Source of the DNA: Prorocentrum cordatum
Taxonomy: Eukaryota > Sar > Dinophyceae > Prorocentrales > Prorocentraceae
DNA: 64,000 bases
Reading direction: 5' to 3'
Assembly: GCA_963575745.1 (NCBI GenBank)
Contig: CAUYUJ010014758.1
Location: 303,648-367,647 of the forward strand
The translations under genes and the position numbers were made by a program. The notes beneath the pieces are model-generated. The model saw only the letters and a program-made list of their open reading frames with translations, made no database searches and was not told the DNA's origin. Below, piece by piece: positions 1-11,164 of the stretch (positions within the stretch are counted from its first letter, which is position 1; the number at the start of each line of letters is the position of its first letter).

Positions 1-355
1 AGGCTAGGCATGAGTGGATCAGGACACAGGTGGAACGCGCATCCGAACAGGCGCGGCGCGCAGGCGAACGTGGGAGGGAAGTACGCTCGCTTGGGGTCGC
101 CAAGGCCCCGCGGCTGTCCGCTCAGCCGGGAGGCGCCCAACAGAAAGACGCATCTTAGGGGCGCTGCGCTCGCAGCTGCCAAGAACTGCCGGGCCGACTG
201 GCGCGCGGCTACGCGCCCTTCGCCCGGCCTGGGAGCGGGCGGGGCGGCCGAGGTGAGCTATGTGCATGGGCCAAAGAATTAAGAAAAGGAGGAACTCTTC
301 AATGTTACACTCCAGAGCGGAACGAGTCCCCGAGTCCCCTTGACGACGATCTTGC
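1..355. other. GC-rich sequence, no recognisable gene
   Basis: Open frames occur on both strands, as expected by chance at this GC content. None shows a family motif or a convincing composition. I see no repeat structure here. Confidence 0.5.
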
Positions 356-392
356 CCGGTAGCGACCTTGGCTCAAGCCAGTTTGGCTCAAG
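356..392 (+). repeat. Relict dinoflagellate spliced leader, two tandem copies
   Basis: 356-377 aligns to the whole DinoSL with one inserted G and three substitutions and ends TTGGCTCAAG. 378-392 reads CCAGTTTGGCTCAAG, one mismatch from the last 15 nt of DinoSL. A full copy followed by a truncated copy is the arrangement described for dinoflagellate genes whose trans-spliced mRNA was reverse transcribed, reinserted and spliced again. The following DNA would then be a retroposed cDNA. The match is imperfect, so chance cannot be fully excluded, although two adjacent GGCTCAAG-ending units argue against it. Confidence 0.6.
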
Positions 393-468
393 CTACAATT
401 CCCTCGGCGCGCGGGTCCCCTCGGCGCGCGCGTCTTTGGGCCCCTCGAGCGCAGGCCGCGGCGGAGGA

Positions 469-798
469 ATGGCGCGCCGGCAATGTGCGGCCACCGCCGC
501 CAACGCCGCCAACGCCACATATTGTTGTTGTTTCTTGCTGCCTCTTTTGCGCTGCCATCCATGCCGTCTCTCTTGCTGTGCGGTCCGTTGTCCAGCGGCG
601 TTCCACGAGGGCGCTCGCGGGGGGGGGGCGTCCGCTCACCTGCTCGCGCTTGCCGCCTTGTCTGTCTCTCGGTTCGTTGCCCGGCGGCGTGCTCTCAGGG
701 CGTCCCGTCCGCAGGGGTCGCTCGGGCGTTTGCTTGGCGTCTGCCCTTGTAATGTGCTGGTGTTGCTGCGTGCAGGGAGGGGGGCCGTGGAGTGGTGA
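469..798 (+). CDS. Hypothetical 110-codon frame downstream of the relict SL
   Basis: This is the first ATG-initiated frame after the relict spliced leader, 77 nt downstream of its end, running to a TGA at 796-798. The predicted peptide starts with an Ala/Asn-rich stretch, followed by a Cys- and Leu-rich segment and an Arg-rich C-terminus. I recognise no domain. Two other frames are also open across the stretch, so the open state is weak evidence. It is listed only because a relict SL predicts a retroposed transcript here; it may equally be 5' UTR or noncoding. Confidence 0.15.
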   Translation: MARRQCAATAANAANATYCCCFLLPLLRCHPCRLSCCAVRCPAAFHEGARGGGASAHLLALAALSVSRFVARRRALRASRPQGSLGRLLGVCPCNVLVLLRAGRGAVEW

Positions 799-2650
799 AT
801 TGTCTAGCTGAGGGGGACCAGTCGGCTTCGTGTTGGAAAGGTGGCCATAGAGTTTGCACAGGGGTGCCACAGAAGCAAAGGGGTCATGTGGAACAGTGGG
901 TTGCTCCTCAAGCTTGGACTGCCATTCCTGCCTTGCCCTGCCCCTCTCCCTCTTCCCATTCCCTCGCCTGCTGCCCCCCGCCGGTCCCTCTCCCTGCTCC
1001 CAGGCCTACGGGGATACGCCTGGGTTGTCTGGTGGTGTGGTGCTCGATGATGGGTGGGCTCGGAGTGGTCTCGCTGGCGCCAGCCACGCAGGGAATGGTG
1101 AAGGGGAATTGTGTTAGTAAGCGCTTGTGTACGTCCCGCGCGTCAAAGAATCCCTCTTCCGTCTCTCTGTCTGCCCGGCCCTGCTGCAGGGGGGGCTGTC
1201 CATTGGCGCCACTGGCTGCGGGAGGAGAGCGTCGTCTGGAGCTTCGCCCAACAAGCCTTTCTCCTCCTGTCCCCTATCCTCCTCATCCTCCTCCTTCTTT
1301 TCCTCCTCCTCCTCCTCCGAGGCGCCTGGGGTGGAGCACCCGACCCGGGCCTGACCACAGCATCGCCGCGGGCCGCGCCCACCCGCAGAGGGAGGCCGCG
1401 GCGCAAGGAGGAGGCTGGAGACAGAGGCCGTGAAGCAGGCACCCTTGCACACAACCAATGACCGCCGGAACCTCGGTGCCCCAACTGCACCTGTGGCGCC
1501 GCCGCTCAGCGAGACCCCTGCAAGCTGCCCACAGAAGACTGTGGCCTTGGTCGCGACGGCCAGGCCCCGCACAACTTTTGCGCTCGTCGCAGCCGCCCGC
1601 GCCTGGCAGTAGCGGATGCAGGACACATCAGGTGGATGTTTTCCTGGGGGGCTCATGTTCGGCGCAGGCAAGCATGCACCGCACCGCGACAGGAACAGGA
1701 CCGCCCGTTGCCAATAGTCAGGGGTTGCGCCGCTGTCGGCGCGTGGCCCAACCCACCTTCTTCAATACGGACCTGATGGTTTTCACAAACGGGGTTTAGA
1801 ACTGAATTTTCGTCAGAACGCGATGAATCAGCTCCGCCTTCGCAAGGCGACCAGAAAGCAGGGCCTTGTTATGAGTGGGCGCTGGTCTGTGTCTGATGCA
1901 CAAGCGGGACAGCTGTTGCTATATTCTGAGCCAGTGGAAGGGCTAGCCAGCCCAGCAGTGCAGAATGCCAACAATCCATCGCCAGCTGCACACCACACGC
2001 CTCATGAGCGCCATGGAGGCCACCCGCCGCGCCAGACGAGGGTGGAATTGTAAGGCCGCGCCCCCGCCAAGGCGAAACAACGGCAGTCCCACCATGGGTT
2101 TCTCAGTGCTTGTTTTTTCCTCCCGCCCCATTCTCTCTCCCGCCCCTCCGCGCCCCCTGCGGGACTTGTTCAATCAGCTGGACGGGGGAGGACCATGGAG
2201 GGAAGAAAGTAAAGCGCGAGTCCTGAAGTCTGCCTTCGCTGCGCAAGTGCTACTTGGTGTTGCCGTCCTTTACTTGCAGCGACCTACAAGGGTGATGTGT
2301 GATTTGCCCAGCCCCGTCCTTTTGCGCCCCTCTACAACTACACAATCTGAATGCTACTCTCCTCTCTCCCCTGACTCTGTCCAGAGAGTGTCCCGTCCTC
2401 TCCGCGTATTGATTTTCTTCACACCTGATCTGACTATGGTCGTTTTTCTGGTTCTTCCGAAATGGTGTTCCCGCTGCAGCGCCACCCTCGTTTCCACGCT
2501 TTGGTCATTCAAAATCGTGCTCCCGCTGCCGCGCTGGCCTCGTTCCCGCGCCTCCGAACGGCCTTTGGCATTCGAAAGCGCCCACATCGTGCAGGCACGG
2601 TTGCGGAGGACATGGATCCAGTATTCCAGACAGGCCCTGTCCTCTCGTAA
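799..2650. other. Anonymous GC-rich region
   Basis: No supported gene. A short pyrimidine microsatellite made of TCC units lies at about 1256-1320. Overlapping open frames on both strands show low-complexity Pro/Ser/Arg-rich translations typical of GC-rich noncoding DNA. Around 2390-2600 three short degenerate copies of a phrase resembling TCCCGCTGCMGCGC occur. Confidence 0.45.
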
Positions 2651-2659
2651 ATGAGCCAT

Positions 2660-2830
2660 TTACACTCCAAGTCATCCGGCGCCATACCATGGCATGGCAT
2701 GCAGTGCGATGCTGTGTTGTGCACCGCTGTGAAATGCCATGCTTTGCGTTGCTATGTTTTGTGATGCAATGGGTCACTACGCAAGGCCACGCCATGCTAT
2801 GACATGCTAAGCTCCGCCGTGCTCTTCTAC
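2660..2830. repeat. Degenerate short-period repeat rich in CATGC/GCCATG words
   Basis: The segment is made of irregularly spaced words such as GCCATG, GCATG, ATGCTATG and TTGTG, with a rough periodicity near 10 nt. It looks like an eroded microsatellite or minisatellite. No coding signal is seen. Confidence 0.4.
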
Positions 2831-2934
2831 GCCATACATTTCCATCCATCGCGCACTCTCTTGGGATCATTGCCCTGCTCGACATCTGGCTGTGCGAGTA
2901 GATAGGAGATATACGCCATGGTAAAGGATGGGAG

Positions 2935-3060
2935 GGATCTTTGCCAAACATCGTCTTGGTATCGTTATCGAGTTCTTCGAAGAGGAAGAAACAATGGCCC
3001 GAAAAGGACTCCACGATGGCTCCAAGAGCGCCCTGACGACTTTCGGCAATAACTGTTTTG
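2935..3060 (+). repeat. Dispersed repeat, copy 1
   Basis: The stretch with AACATCGTCTTGG, TCGTTATCGAG, GATGGCTCCAAGAGCGCCC and ACTTTCGG closely resembles 5545-5670 (AACATCGTCTTGG, TCGTTTTCGAAG, GATGGCTCCGAGAGCGCCC, ACTTTCGG). The two copies flank the 3290-5075 minisatellite in the same orientation. Their function is unknown. They may be remnants of one interspersed element that the minisatellite expanded inside. Confidence 0.5.
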
Positions 3061-3289
3061 TCATGTTCGTCCTCAACATCTTGATCTTCATCATATCGTA
3101 CCAAGTTCATTATGAAGGCATCAAGGCGACCCAGAAAAACCAAACCCAGGCCCCACGAAAACCCCCAGAGCACCTTAATGCGAGCAACAATTGCGATTTC
3201 GCTTAAAACATCATCGCGAAACTACGAGATATCGTCATCGATGTATAGAAACAAACGTTTCGTGGGAGGCATCCCCCCAAATGGGAATG

Positions 3290-5075
3290 CTGGAGGATCC
3301 ACTCCACGGAAGCATGGCAGACCACAGCAACGCGGCCGACCAGCACGCCGGACCACAGGAGCACGCCAGACCAGTGCGGGAGTACGGCAGACCAGCACGA
3401 CAGACCACAGGAACACGGCAGGCCAGCACGGCAGAACACAGGAGCGCGGCAGACCACCACGGCAGACCAGAACAGCACGTAGACCGGCACGGCAGACCGC
3501 AGCCGCGTGGCAGACCAGGACGGCAGACCATAGGCTCACCGCGGTTTAGCACAGCAGACCACAAGGTCACGGCCCGGCTGACTATTTCGGCCGACCGCAG
3601 GAGCATTGCATACCAGCACGACAGGCCACGTGAGCACAGTCGACCAGCACGGCAGACCACAGCAGCATTGAAGACCATGCAGTCAGATCATAGGAGGACG
3701 GCAGACAATCGAAGAACGGCAGACCAGTACGTAGACCCAATCAGCACGGCAGACCAGCACGACAGACCACGAGCATGGTAGCCTTGCAGAAGCAGACGAC
3801 AGAAGCACGGCAGACTAGCGCGGCCGACCACAGCAGCACGGCAGACTAGCGTTGCAGACCACAACAGCACGTCAGGCCAAAGCAACGCGGCATACCAGCA
3901 CGACAGACCACAGGAACACGGCAGACCAGCACGGCAGCCCACAGCTACACGGCTGACTACCACGGCAGAGAGACCACAGGAGCACGGCTGAAAACAGGAA
4001 CGTGGCATACCACAGCAGCATGGCAGACCACACGAGCATGGCAGACCAGCACGGCAGACCAGAGAAGCACTGCAGACCAGCACGGCAGACCACCTGAGCA
4101 TGGGGCAGACCACAGGAGTACGGCAGACCAGCATGGCAGACGACCACATCAGAAGTGCAAACTAACTCGGAGGACCACATGAGCACGGCAGACCAGCACG
4201 ACAGACCATCGCAGCACGGCAGACCAGCACGTCACAAAACAAGAGCACGGCAGAGCTCAACAATACGGCAAACCGCAGAGGCACGGGAAACTACAGGAAC
4301 ATGGCAGACGAGCACGGCAGACCATAGCAGCACGGCAAACCAGCTCGGCAGACCAGGAGCACGGCGAACCAGCACGGCAGACCACCGGAGCAAGGCACAC
4401 CAGTGCGGCAGAACAGATCGGCAGACCACATCAGCGCGGCAGACCACAAGGGCAGACCACAACAGCACGGAGGGCCAGTGCGGCAGACCACAGCAGCACG
4501 AGCAACCAGCACGGCAGACCACAGCAGTACGGCAGAATGTACACAGAACGGCCGACCATATCAGCGCGGCAAACCAGCACGGCAAACCACACGAGCATGG
4601 CAGACCAGCGCGGCACCACAGCAGTACGGCAGACCAGCACGGCACACCACAGGAGGACGGCAGGCCTGCATGGCACACCATAGGAGCACGGCAAACCAGC
4701 ACGACAGACCACATCAGCACGGCAGACCGCAGCAGCAGGACAGACTACAGCAACGCGACAGACCAGCACGGCAGACCACAGGAGCACGGTAGAGTTGATG
4801 CAGCACAGACGATAGGAGCAAGGTATGTCAGCACGGCAGATCACAGGAACATGTGGCATAGCAGTCCACACGGCAGCCCACAAGAGCACGGCAAACCGGC
4901 ACGCGTACGGCTGACCACAGCAGCACGGCAAACCAGAACGGCAGACCACAGAAGCACATAAGACCAGCACGGCAGACCGCAGTAGCACGGCAGACCAGAC
5001 AAGCACGGCAGACCACATTAGCAGTGCAGACCACAGCAGCACGTCAGACTTCGGGAGCACGGCAGCCCAGCATAA
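3290..5075. repeat. Degenerate minisatellite, composite 31-bp unit (13 + 18 bp)
   Basis: About 1.8 kb is built from two alternating subunits, ACCAGCACGGCAG (13) and ACCACAGGAGCACGGCAG (18), with many point variants. The 31-bp period is not a multiple of three, so each reading frame cycles through all phases. This explains the long repetitive open frames on both strands (RPARQT/TADQH-type on the plus strand, Cys/Trp/Val-rich on the minus strand). These frames are consequences of the repeat and not evidence of a protein. Confidence 0.85.
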
Positions 5076-5544
5076 TGAACTGCCAGCAGCTATTTTGGTC
5101 GTCTGCGTTTCGTTTCCGAGCTCCCCTGGCGTCCTCAAGAAGAGTTCCTCTGACAAGTTTCCCAAACAAAAACAACGTTTCCCATTGTTGTCCGGCCCGG
5201 TTTCATTGTTCAAGCTTCTCGCCTGGGACATCCTCGCACAACAAAAAAAACTGGTGCCAACGCAGGGGTTACAAAACTAAGCGTTGCGCTCGAGGCATCC
5301 TCCAGAGTTCGGTGTACTTTTTGTTGCATGATCATCAGTGGGAACTCTGCGTGATACATCCTCGACGCAGTTTCATGTTGGCAGAGCTGCTCGACGACCG
5401 CGCATGCTGGAAAGAGAGGCTTCTGTTTCGAAACATCTTCAGACAATGAGCACCAGCACAGCACACCATAATTTCTGCACGTGCTGAAGTCGTTTCTAAG
5501 AGTGCACCTTTCCCGGGGGAGCTCCTCACAAAGCGGCTTTGTGC

Positions 5545-5805
5545 CCAACATCGTCTTGGCATCGTTTTCGAAGTTTTCGGGAAGGGAGACACAAGGACCC
5601 GATAAGGACACCAGGATGGCTCCGAGAGCGCCCTGAAGACTTTCGGAATGACGACTTCGCTAGGGACATCCCCAAGCAATTGAAGATACAAAAAAACAGC
5701 TTCGAGCAACAATCGTTTCTAACATCGTCTCGGCATCGCTCCGTAAAGGCCCCGCGGCGACCTGAGCCAGCCCTCCAGAACCTGCGCTTTCGCTAGGGCC
5801 ATCCT
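5545..5805 (+). repeat. Dispersed repeat, copies 2 and 3
   Basis: 5545-5670 is the partner of the repeat at 2935-3060. A shorter, more diverged copy follows at about 5712-5805 (AACATCGTCTCGGCATCG, then CGCTTTCGCTAGGGCCATCC). Words such as TTCGCTAGGGACATCC and GCTAGGGCCATCCTCAAGAAG recur, giving an irregular tandem structure. No coding function is inferred. Confidence 0.45.
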
Positions 5806-6113
5806 CAAGAAGTACATACTTGTCCAACGAATTTTAGGAGGGCGCAGGCTTTCAACAATTCGAAGATCTGCAGCTGCCATGATCTGCAATAAGGAGGAGT
5901 TGATGCATTTTGATACGCAGTTGCAGCAGGAGACCTCCATCGGCGCAGGCGGCCAGGCGGTGCACTTCCGTGGCCCGTCTGGCACGAGGAGTCACGCCCC
6001 CGCGCTGCCAGCGTCGCCTGGCCAGCGCTCCATTCAGTGGGTCGTCGGCGCGGAACTAACCAGCGCCCCATGTTGTGGGTCGTCGGCTCGGGCACTCAGT
6101 GCCCAGAGTTCCC

Positions 6114-6142
6114 CCCCCACACACACACACACACACACACAT
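6114..6142. repeat. (CA)n microsatellite
   Basis: Uninterrupted run of about 13 CA dinucleotides directly after a short C run. Confidence 0.9.
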
Positions 6143-6594
6143 TTCCGTGGCGAGGAGGGTCCGGGCGCGCTCGCACTTCCAACTTGGCGGGTCCAAGGCA
6201 TACGAGTTGTTCTGCAGCCCGTCCTTCGCGTCGCCGCTATATCCCGCTAAGCGGGCTGCGACCACATTCCACTTTTTGGGTTTCGGCGGGTGGCTCTTCA
6301 GCGCAGTGATTACGTACCTCAGCCACGGCGCGGCACTGAAGCCAAAATGCGTTCGGAATCTCTGGGCGCAGATGCTCGGGCAATCTGGCTCCGTGGCATC
6401 ACAGGTCTTCGTCTGAATATCGACCTTTTTCGCGACTTCGGCGCGAAGCCAGACTTCTTACACCGGCGGGAACACGGCCGGCCCTGGGCACTCACGAAAA
6501 CAGTTCGGCCCGAATGGGTTCAGAACTACAAATCTGCCCTCCACAACGTGTCCTTCACAGAACACGAGTGGGACAAGTAAGATCGTCTTGGGAA

Positions 6595-7175
6595 AATACG
6601 TTTATCCCTAGTGGCGAGCGCACCCTACACTTGGTTGTCAACCCATGTGGGCTCGTCTTGGAAGAAGAACCAAGCGCAATTTCAGATAACATTCTCGAGA
6701 AATTCAAAGCCCACCTCAATGTAGATTTCACAGGTAGTGGCGTCACTCCTGTACTCGCCGCGGCCCTGGTCAACCACGGTTCCTTGAACCTTGCTCTGTC
6801 CCGGACTCTTCCACGAGGCTGGCTGTTCGTTCTGGATTTGGCCGATGCTTTCTTCAACTGGAGGGCCCACCCTGGGGGAACGAAGAACTTTGGCTTCTTC
6901 TCACCTCGCCGGCAACGATACGGCGAGCACCTCTTCTTACCAATGGCGCTAAAGCCTGCCCCAGGGATCAACGACGAGAGTCTTCAAGAACTCCTCCGGT
7001 TATTGCAACGCCACGAACAAGCTCGCTTGGCAGATTTCGTCGGCGACCTGCTCGGCGGCGGGGCCGCCTAAAGTGAAGCTTCAGATAAACTTGCAGCTGC
7101 TGTCTTGCTATTTCTGCGAATTGGCGTTCCCATCAGCTTCAAGTCCAACGACATCCGCCCTCCGTCGCGCCCCTC
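6595..7175 (+). pseudogene. Decayed DIRS/LTR-type reverse transcriptase fragment
   Basis: The frame ending at 7071 encodes, in order: an RTLHLVVNPCG segment (RT motif 1, normally R-x-VVD-x-R); ISDNILEKF; WLFVLDLADAFFNW (motif A, catalytic Asp in D-L-x-D-A-F); FGFFSPRRQRYGEHLFLPMAL (the Y-x-x-x-x-LPxGL region before motif B); and ARLADFVGDLL. The last corresponds to motif C, normally Y/F-V-D-D, here with Asp changed to Gly. After a one-base shift near 7071 the text continues LLFLRIGVPISFKSND, which matches the connection segment after motif C. The pattern fits DIRS-like or Ty3-like RTs rather than LINE RTs. The stop after 7071, the frameshift and the FVGD change indicate a dead copy. Upstream frames (6290-6580) may be its N-terminal part. 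Confidence 0.5.
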
Positions 7176-8590
7176 CATGGCCCAATGCAAGCGGCACTTT
7201 GCGCTGGCGCCGCGCCCCTCCGGGTGACTTGCCGATGAGTCTGCTTTCGGGACCTTGACAGAAAACAACGGACAATCGCCCGAAAACACCGGACAATCAC
7301 CGGTTTCGTTCATCGTCGGCGTCTCGTCTCACCGCACCGTCGACGACTCTCCCCACGCAGACGAGCTCCAAAGGCAGCGCGCAAGCATGAATCTACGATC
7401 CAACGTTTCCTCTTACAAAATATTGACAACCCTGCTGCGTTTAGAGCTACGACCTTCGCCCCCCCCCCCCCTTGTTCCTCCTCCTACCGGGACCTTCCCC
7501 CCTCCTCCACGTCCAGAGACATGGCAAACACGCCACTCATGTTCACCCAGCGGGCCACAGAGAGCAACTAGCAGCTCCTTTGTCGACAAAGCTGGCTGCC
7601 CATAGGTCTCGACCCAACCGTTCTGTCAATTGCCGTCGGCCTTCCTGCCAGCGCTTCCGCCGCCAGTTCCCGCGCTTCCACCGATGGCAGCTCTCTCCCG
7701 GATATTTTCGGCCACGCTGCCGCCGAGGGAAGGCTCAAGACGGCGACCCAGTCAGGTGGTTCCCTCTCGGAGGCCTCTACCAAAGCTGTGCAAGACACCG
7801 CCCAAGCAACTTCTGAACGATCCGGGGCCCGCTCTGACCGTCGACGTCGGAGCCGCTGCCATCGCAGCGGCGCTCAAGGCAACCACCCAAGACGACACGA
7901 TCAAGAACGCGGATGAGAAGGTGTCCGGGCTGGCCACGTCCCAGGGCAGCTTAGGTGGCAAAGTCTCGGACCTCACCAAGATGGAAGACGAGCTCGATAA
8001 GGAATGTGATCCGGCCCAGATTCTCACCGGCTGAAAGCGACTTCACACCGACAAAGATTGCCTGGCAAACGCAGCCGAAAGCACGTCAGACCCCTGCCGC
8101 GCCTAACTTCACGGAGGTGGTCGCGGCTAATCCAGGCCGTGCCGAAGCGAAAAAGTTGCAGCGGACCCTCATGCTAAAAAATGTACCCGAGACGCCATGG
8201 AAGTCTTTGCGCCCGTCTGGCCTCGGCGGCGGAGCCGCCCGATTCCGAGCGGCCATCTCGAACAAAGCCGCCGTCGAAGAAGACTACACGGTGGCGGCGC
8301 TGGCCCGCAAGCTTCTGCACCTGTTCCCAATGTTGGAGCCACTGCGTGAACCCCGCCAGGACCAACCGCAGTCTGCGACCAAAATGCAGACGCAGCGCGA
8401 GGAGGTCAGGCTAACTAAAGCAACCAAGCACAAAGCCATGGCGCGTGAGTAGCTCGAATACGAGGTCGACGAGGCGGCATGGTCGCCCGATTGCGGAGCC
8501 ACGTCGCCCGTGGCGGAATCGGTCGTGCCTCGCTGGCGTCGGCGCGCCGACTTGCTCACGGCCCAGTACTATTCGTGGCGGGGAAAGTCA
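7176..8590 (+). other. Region with weak coding signal, unassigned
   Basis: Frames at 7630-8034 and 7955-8452 contain non-repetitive peptides, among them an Asp/Lys/Leu-rich stretch near 7890-8010 that could form a coiled coil and an Ala/Lys/Arg-rich stretch near 8330-8450. A C run lies at about 7459-7468. The region sits between the RT fragment and the Helitron-like fragment and may be decayed transposon sequence. I recognise no domain. Confidence 0.25.
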
Positions 8591-8599
8591 ATCATACAG

Positions 8600-9560
8600 G
8601 GGGGCCATACAGGGGGCCAGGCATTTCGTGCGCACGCAGCGCTTCATAGACAGCCCCGCGGACCTCGCCTCGTTGAAGTCCGAGGAGCTCGTTCAGGCTG
8701 TGGCCGTGCTCGGTCAGGGGGCCGGTCTGAAGGACGTCCTCAGCACGGATGCTGCCTCCCGGAACGTGAAGAGCGTGCTGCGGAGCATGCCCCTTAGCAA
8801 CTCCGAGGTGGTCGGGCGAGACGCGCACCGAACAACGCTGCGCCAAAAGTGCGAGTGACTCTCGTCTCTTCGGTCCTCCCCTGGGATTCACGACACCGAA
8901 CATTGCGGACACTTGGAACGTGATGGTGTCCTTGATGCACGACGGCGAAGACGTAAACGGCTGGCGGTTGCTGGAAGAGCACGCGCCCGCCATGCCGTCT
9001 TGCGAGGAAATGATGCGGCGGGCGGCGGCTGATCCAGTGGCGCAGGCCGCGGTGACGAACCCCATACTGAAGCTATTATTGGAGCATGCGGTTGGCGCCA
9101 TGCCGCGGCACGGTGCCTCGGGCGCTTCTGGCGGCGCGGCCTCGTCGGGAGCACGCGGCGCGTTCGGAGTCGCCCGTGCCTATTTCGGCCCCGTGGAGTC
9201 GCAGGGGCGCGGCGGCATCCATACGCACACTTATGGCTGTTGCATCCGATGAATGGGAGATTTCTCGCGAGGCTGCGGTGGCGGGCGAGCGCACTCGCCC
9301 GAATGGGCAGCGCGCAGTTCGAGGGTCCCCGAATGGGGCGGCAGCTCGGCATGATCGCGGCGGATGCGCCCTCGCCGCCCCCGCTCAGTGAAAAGGCGCG
9401 CATGCGAGCGCATGCAGACGGGAGAATGGAGGATGAAGATGTAGCCGTTCATTTCAGCACCATCGCTGCTGCGCCGCGGGGCCAGCTCGACAAGCTGCGC
9501 AAGAAACGCTGGGAGGACGGGCGCCAGGGCGCCCCGTCGAGCCGGGAGCGCAGGGGGGGG
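8600..9560 (+). pseudogene. Helitron-type Rep (HUH endonuclease) fragment, frameshifted
   Basis: In the frame opening near 8847 the peptide reads RLFGPPLGFTTPNIADTWN, then a run containing ADPVAQAAVTNPILKLLLEHAVG, then GAFGVARAYFGPVESQGRGGIHTH. This is the order seen in Helitron-like N-terminal Rep domains: a G-x-P-x-F-T segment, an NPVAAA-like helix, and Y-F/Y-G-x-V-E-x-Q-G-R-G-x-x-H-x-H, where H-T-H is the HUH metal-binding motif. A frame change at the HTH codons (extra AC in CACAC near 9226) moves the continuation to LWLLHPMNGRFLARLR. The preceding frame (8445-8858) ends in a stretch that fits the segment before RLFGPP. Frameshifts make it a dead copy. No Pif1-like helicase was identified downstream. 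Confidence 0.6.
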
Positions 9561-11164
9561 AACTTGATTTCAAGAGCACGGAAGCTTTTCGGAAGGAGGC
9601 TGCTGCGTTCGAGGGTGTGAATGTGGAAGAGAAGCGGGAGCTCTTGCAGGACCTAACTCGGCCGCAGGGCCCGCTCCGGCAGCACCCTCTCGCACCGCTG
9701 GTGCCTCCCGAGCCAGATCTGCATGAGCAGCGTGCTCAGTAGTCGGCAAGCCTGCGCAAGCGCCTCACGGGTGCCCACTTGATTTTTAGCCGCAGCACCG
9801 CTGGAAGCCTCCGTACCGCACTCGCGAGGCAGGCACTGCGGCGATGCACTTTGCGGAGGACGCTTTGTAGAGGCGCGCTCGTGGGCAAGGCGTTTCGCAT
9901 TGGACGCTCGCAAGTGCAGCATGCGGAGCCATCTGCACAAGTGCGGGCCCACGCGCTGAAAGCTGGCAAAGGGCGACTTGCCGCAGCATTCCAAGGTGCG
10001 TCTCCTGGGCTTCCCCCATGAGTAAGAGACCGCGGTGCACGCGCACCCCCACACGAAGCACCCGGCTGCGAGCTCATTTGTCTCTCGTCGCCTGCGCGCT
10101 GGGAAAGATCTGGTTTTGCCCGAAGGGGCGCGAATCGCCTACGGCCCGCCGCTGGAAGACGAGCAAGCGGCTCGTCCTTGACGATGCTCCAGAGGCCCTG
10201 GCCGCACCGCAGCGACCGGCACGACCGTGCTGCGCAGGGCGCGTCGATGTCGCGCGGTACCACCCATACCATGAGCACGACCCAGATGGGCCAGGCGTGC
10301 GTCCGTTGCAATCTCCACGTCCAGTGTCTGGACCGCGTGGTGCTCGGTCCCGTCGCCGACGACGGCGTCGCGTTCCCTTTGGATGGCGCCTCGCTCGGCA
10401 AGACGGGCGGGGCGGGCGGCGGGGCGCCTTCGCGGGCGGCGGCGGCTGCGAGGGTTGAAGGCCATGCGCGTTTTCTACGGGTTCAGCGCCTTCAGACCCG
10501 ACGCCGCCGGAGGGTGGAGTGCATCGGTTTTCCGAGCCAGGTCCAGGAGCCGCAGTCTCGGTTGCTGCGCGTCGCGCGCGCCTGCCCGTCTGGCTTCTGT
10601 TGGGCGGGGCGCGGACGACGATGGATGATCCCGATGTGGAAATGGATTTGCGGTAGCTGGGCTGCGATGACCAGGGCAAGGGTGATGATGGGGATGCTGC
10701 CTTCGCTGATGGTCCGCTGCCTCCAGGATATGACGATGCGCGCCACGGAGCTCCCGCGCCGCCTGGCGCTGCCTCCGTCGGGGCTTCGTCGAGCAGCGCG
10801 CAGCTGACACCACGGGGGCAATGCTTTCTGGTGCAGCCGGTGGGACTGGTTCGGCCTTTCCGCAGGGGCATATGCTGCGCTCGCTTGAAACTGCGTTCAT
10901 GGAGGCAGTGAAGACGGCGTATCATCAGACCGCCAACACGTTACAGGGAGGGGCCGAACGCGGGAGATTTTGACGCGCTGCAAGCTAGAGCACGGGGTTG
11001 GAGTTCGGCTCCAGGAGAGAGCCGAGCGAGAGGCACGGAAAGCAGAGGAGGCGGAGGACGAGGTGGATGGCGCGGGAGCAGGCTTACGTCGTTCGTTACA
11101 GTCGGCGGGGTGCGGTGCTCGATTCTGCCAGGCGCACCGTCATCAAGCTCACAACCAGGTAGAG
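9561..11164. other. GC-rich region, no supported gene
   Basis: Many overlapping frames on both strands are open, with Arg/Ala/Pro-rich low-complexity translations. The short stretch at about 10820-10965 (+) has a less biased translation ending at a TGA near 10966, but I recognise nothing in it. The region could be the decayed remainder of the Helitron-like element. Confidence 0.4.

Noticed and set aside
388-1671. Several 100-200-codon frames on both strands in the first 2 kb
   Set aside because: GC-rich DNA keeps many frames open; translations are low-complexity and mutually overlapping, with no motif.
4155-4961. 268-codon open frame of TADQH/RPARQT repeats
   Set aside because: All frames of the 31-bp minisatellite are similarly open on both strands; no non-repeat domain is attached.
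9736-10925. Pif1-like helicase of the Helitron
   Set aside because: I looked for Walker motifs and the Cys-rich segment in all frames between 9.6 and 11.1 kb and found none I could support.
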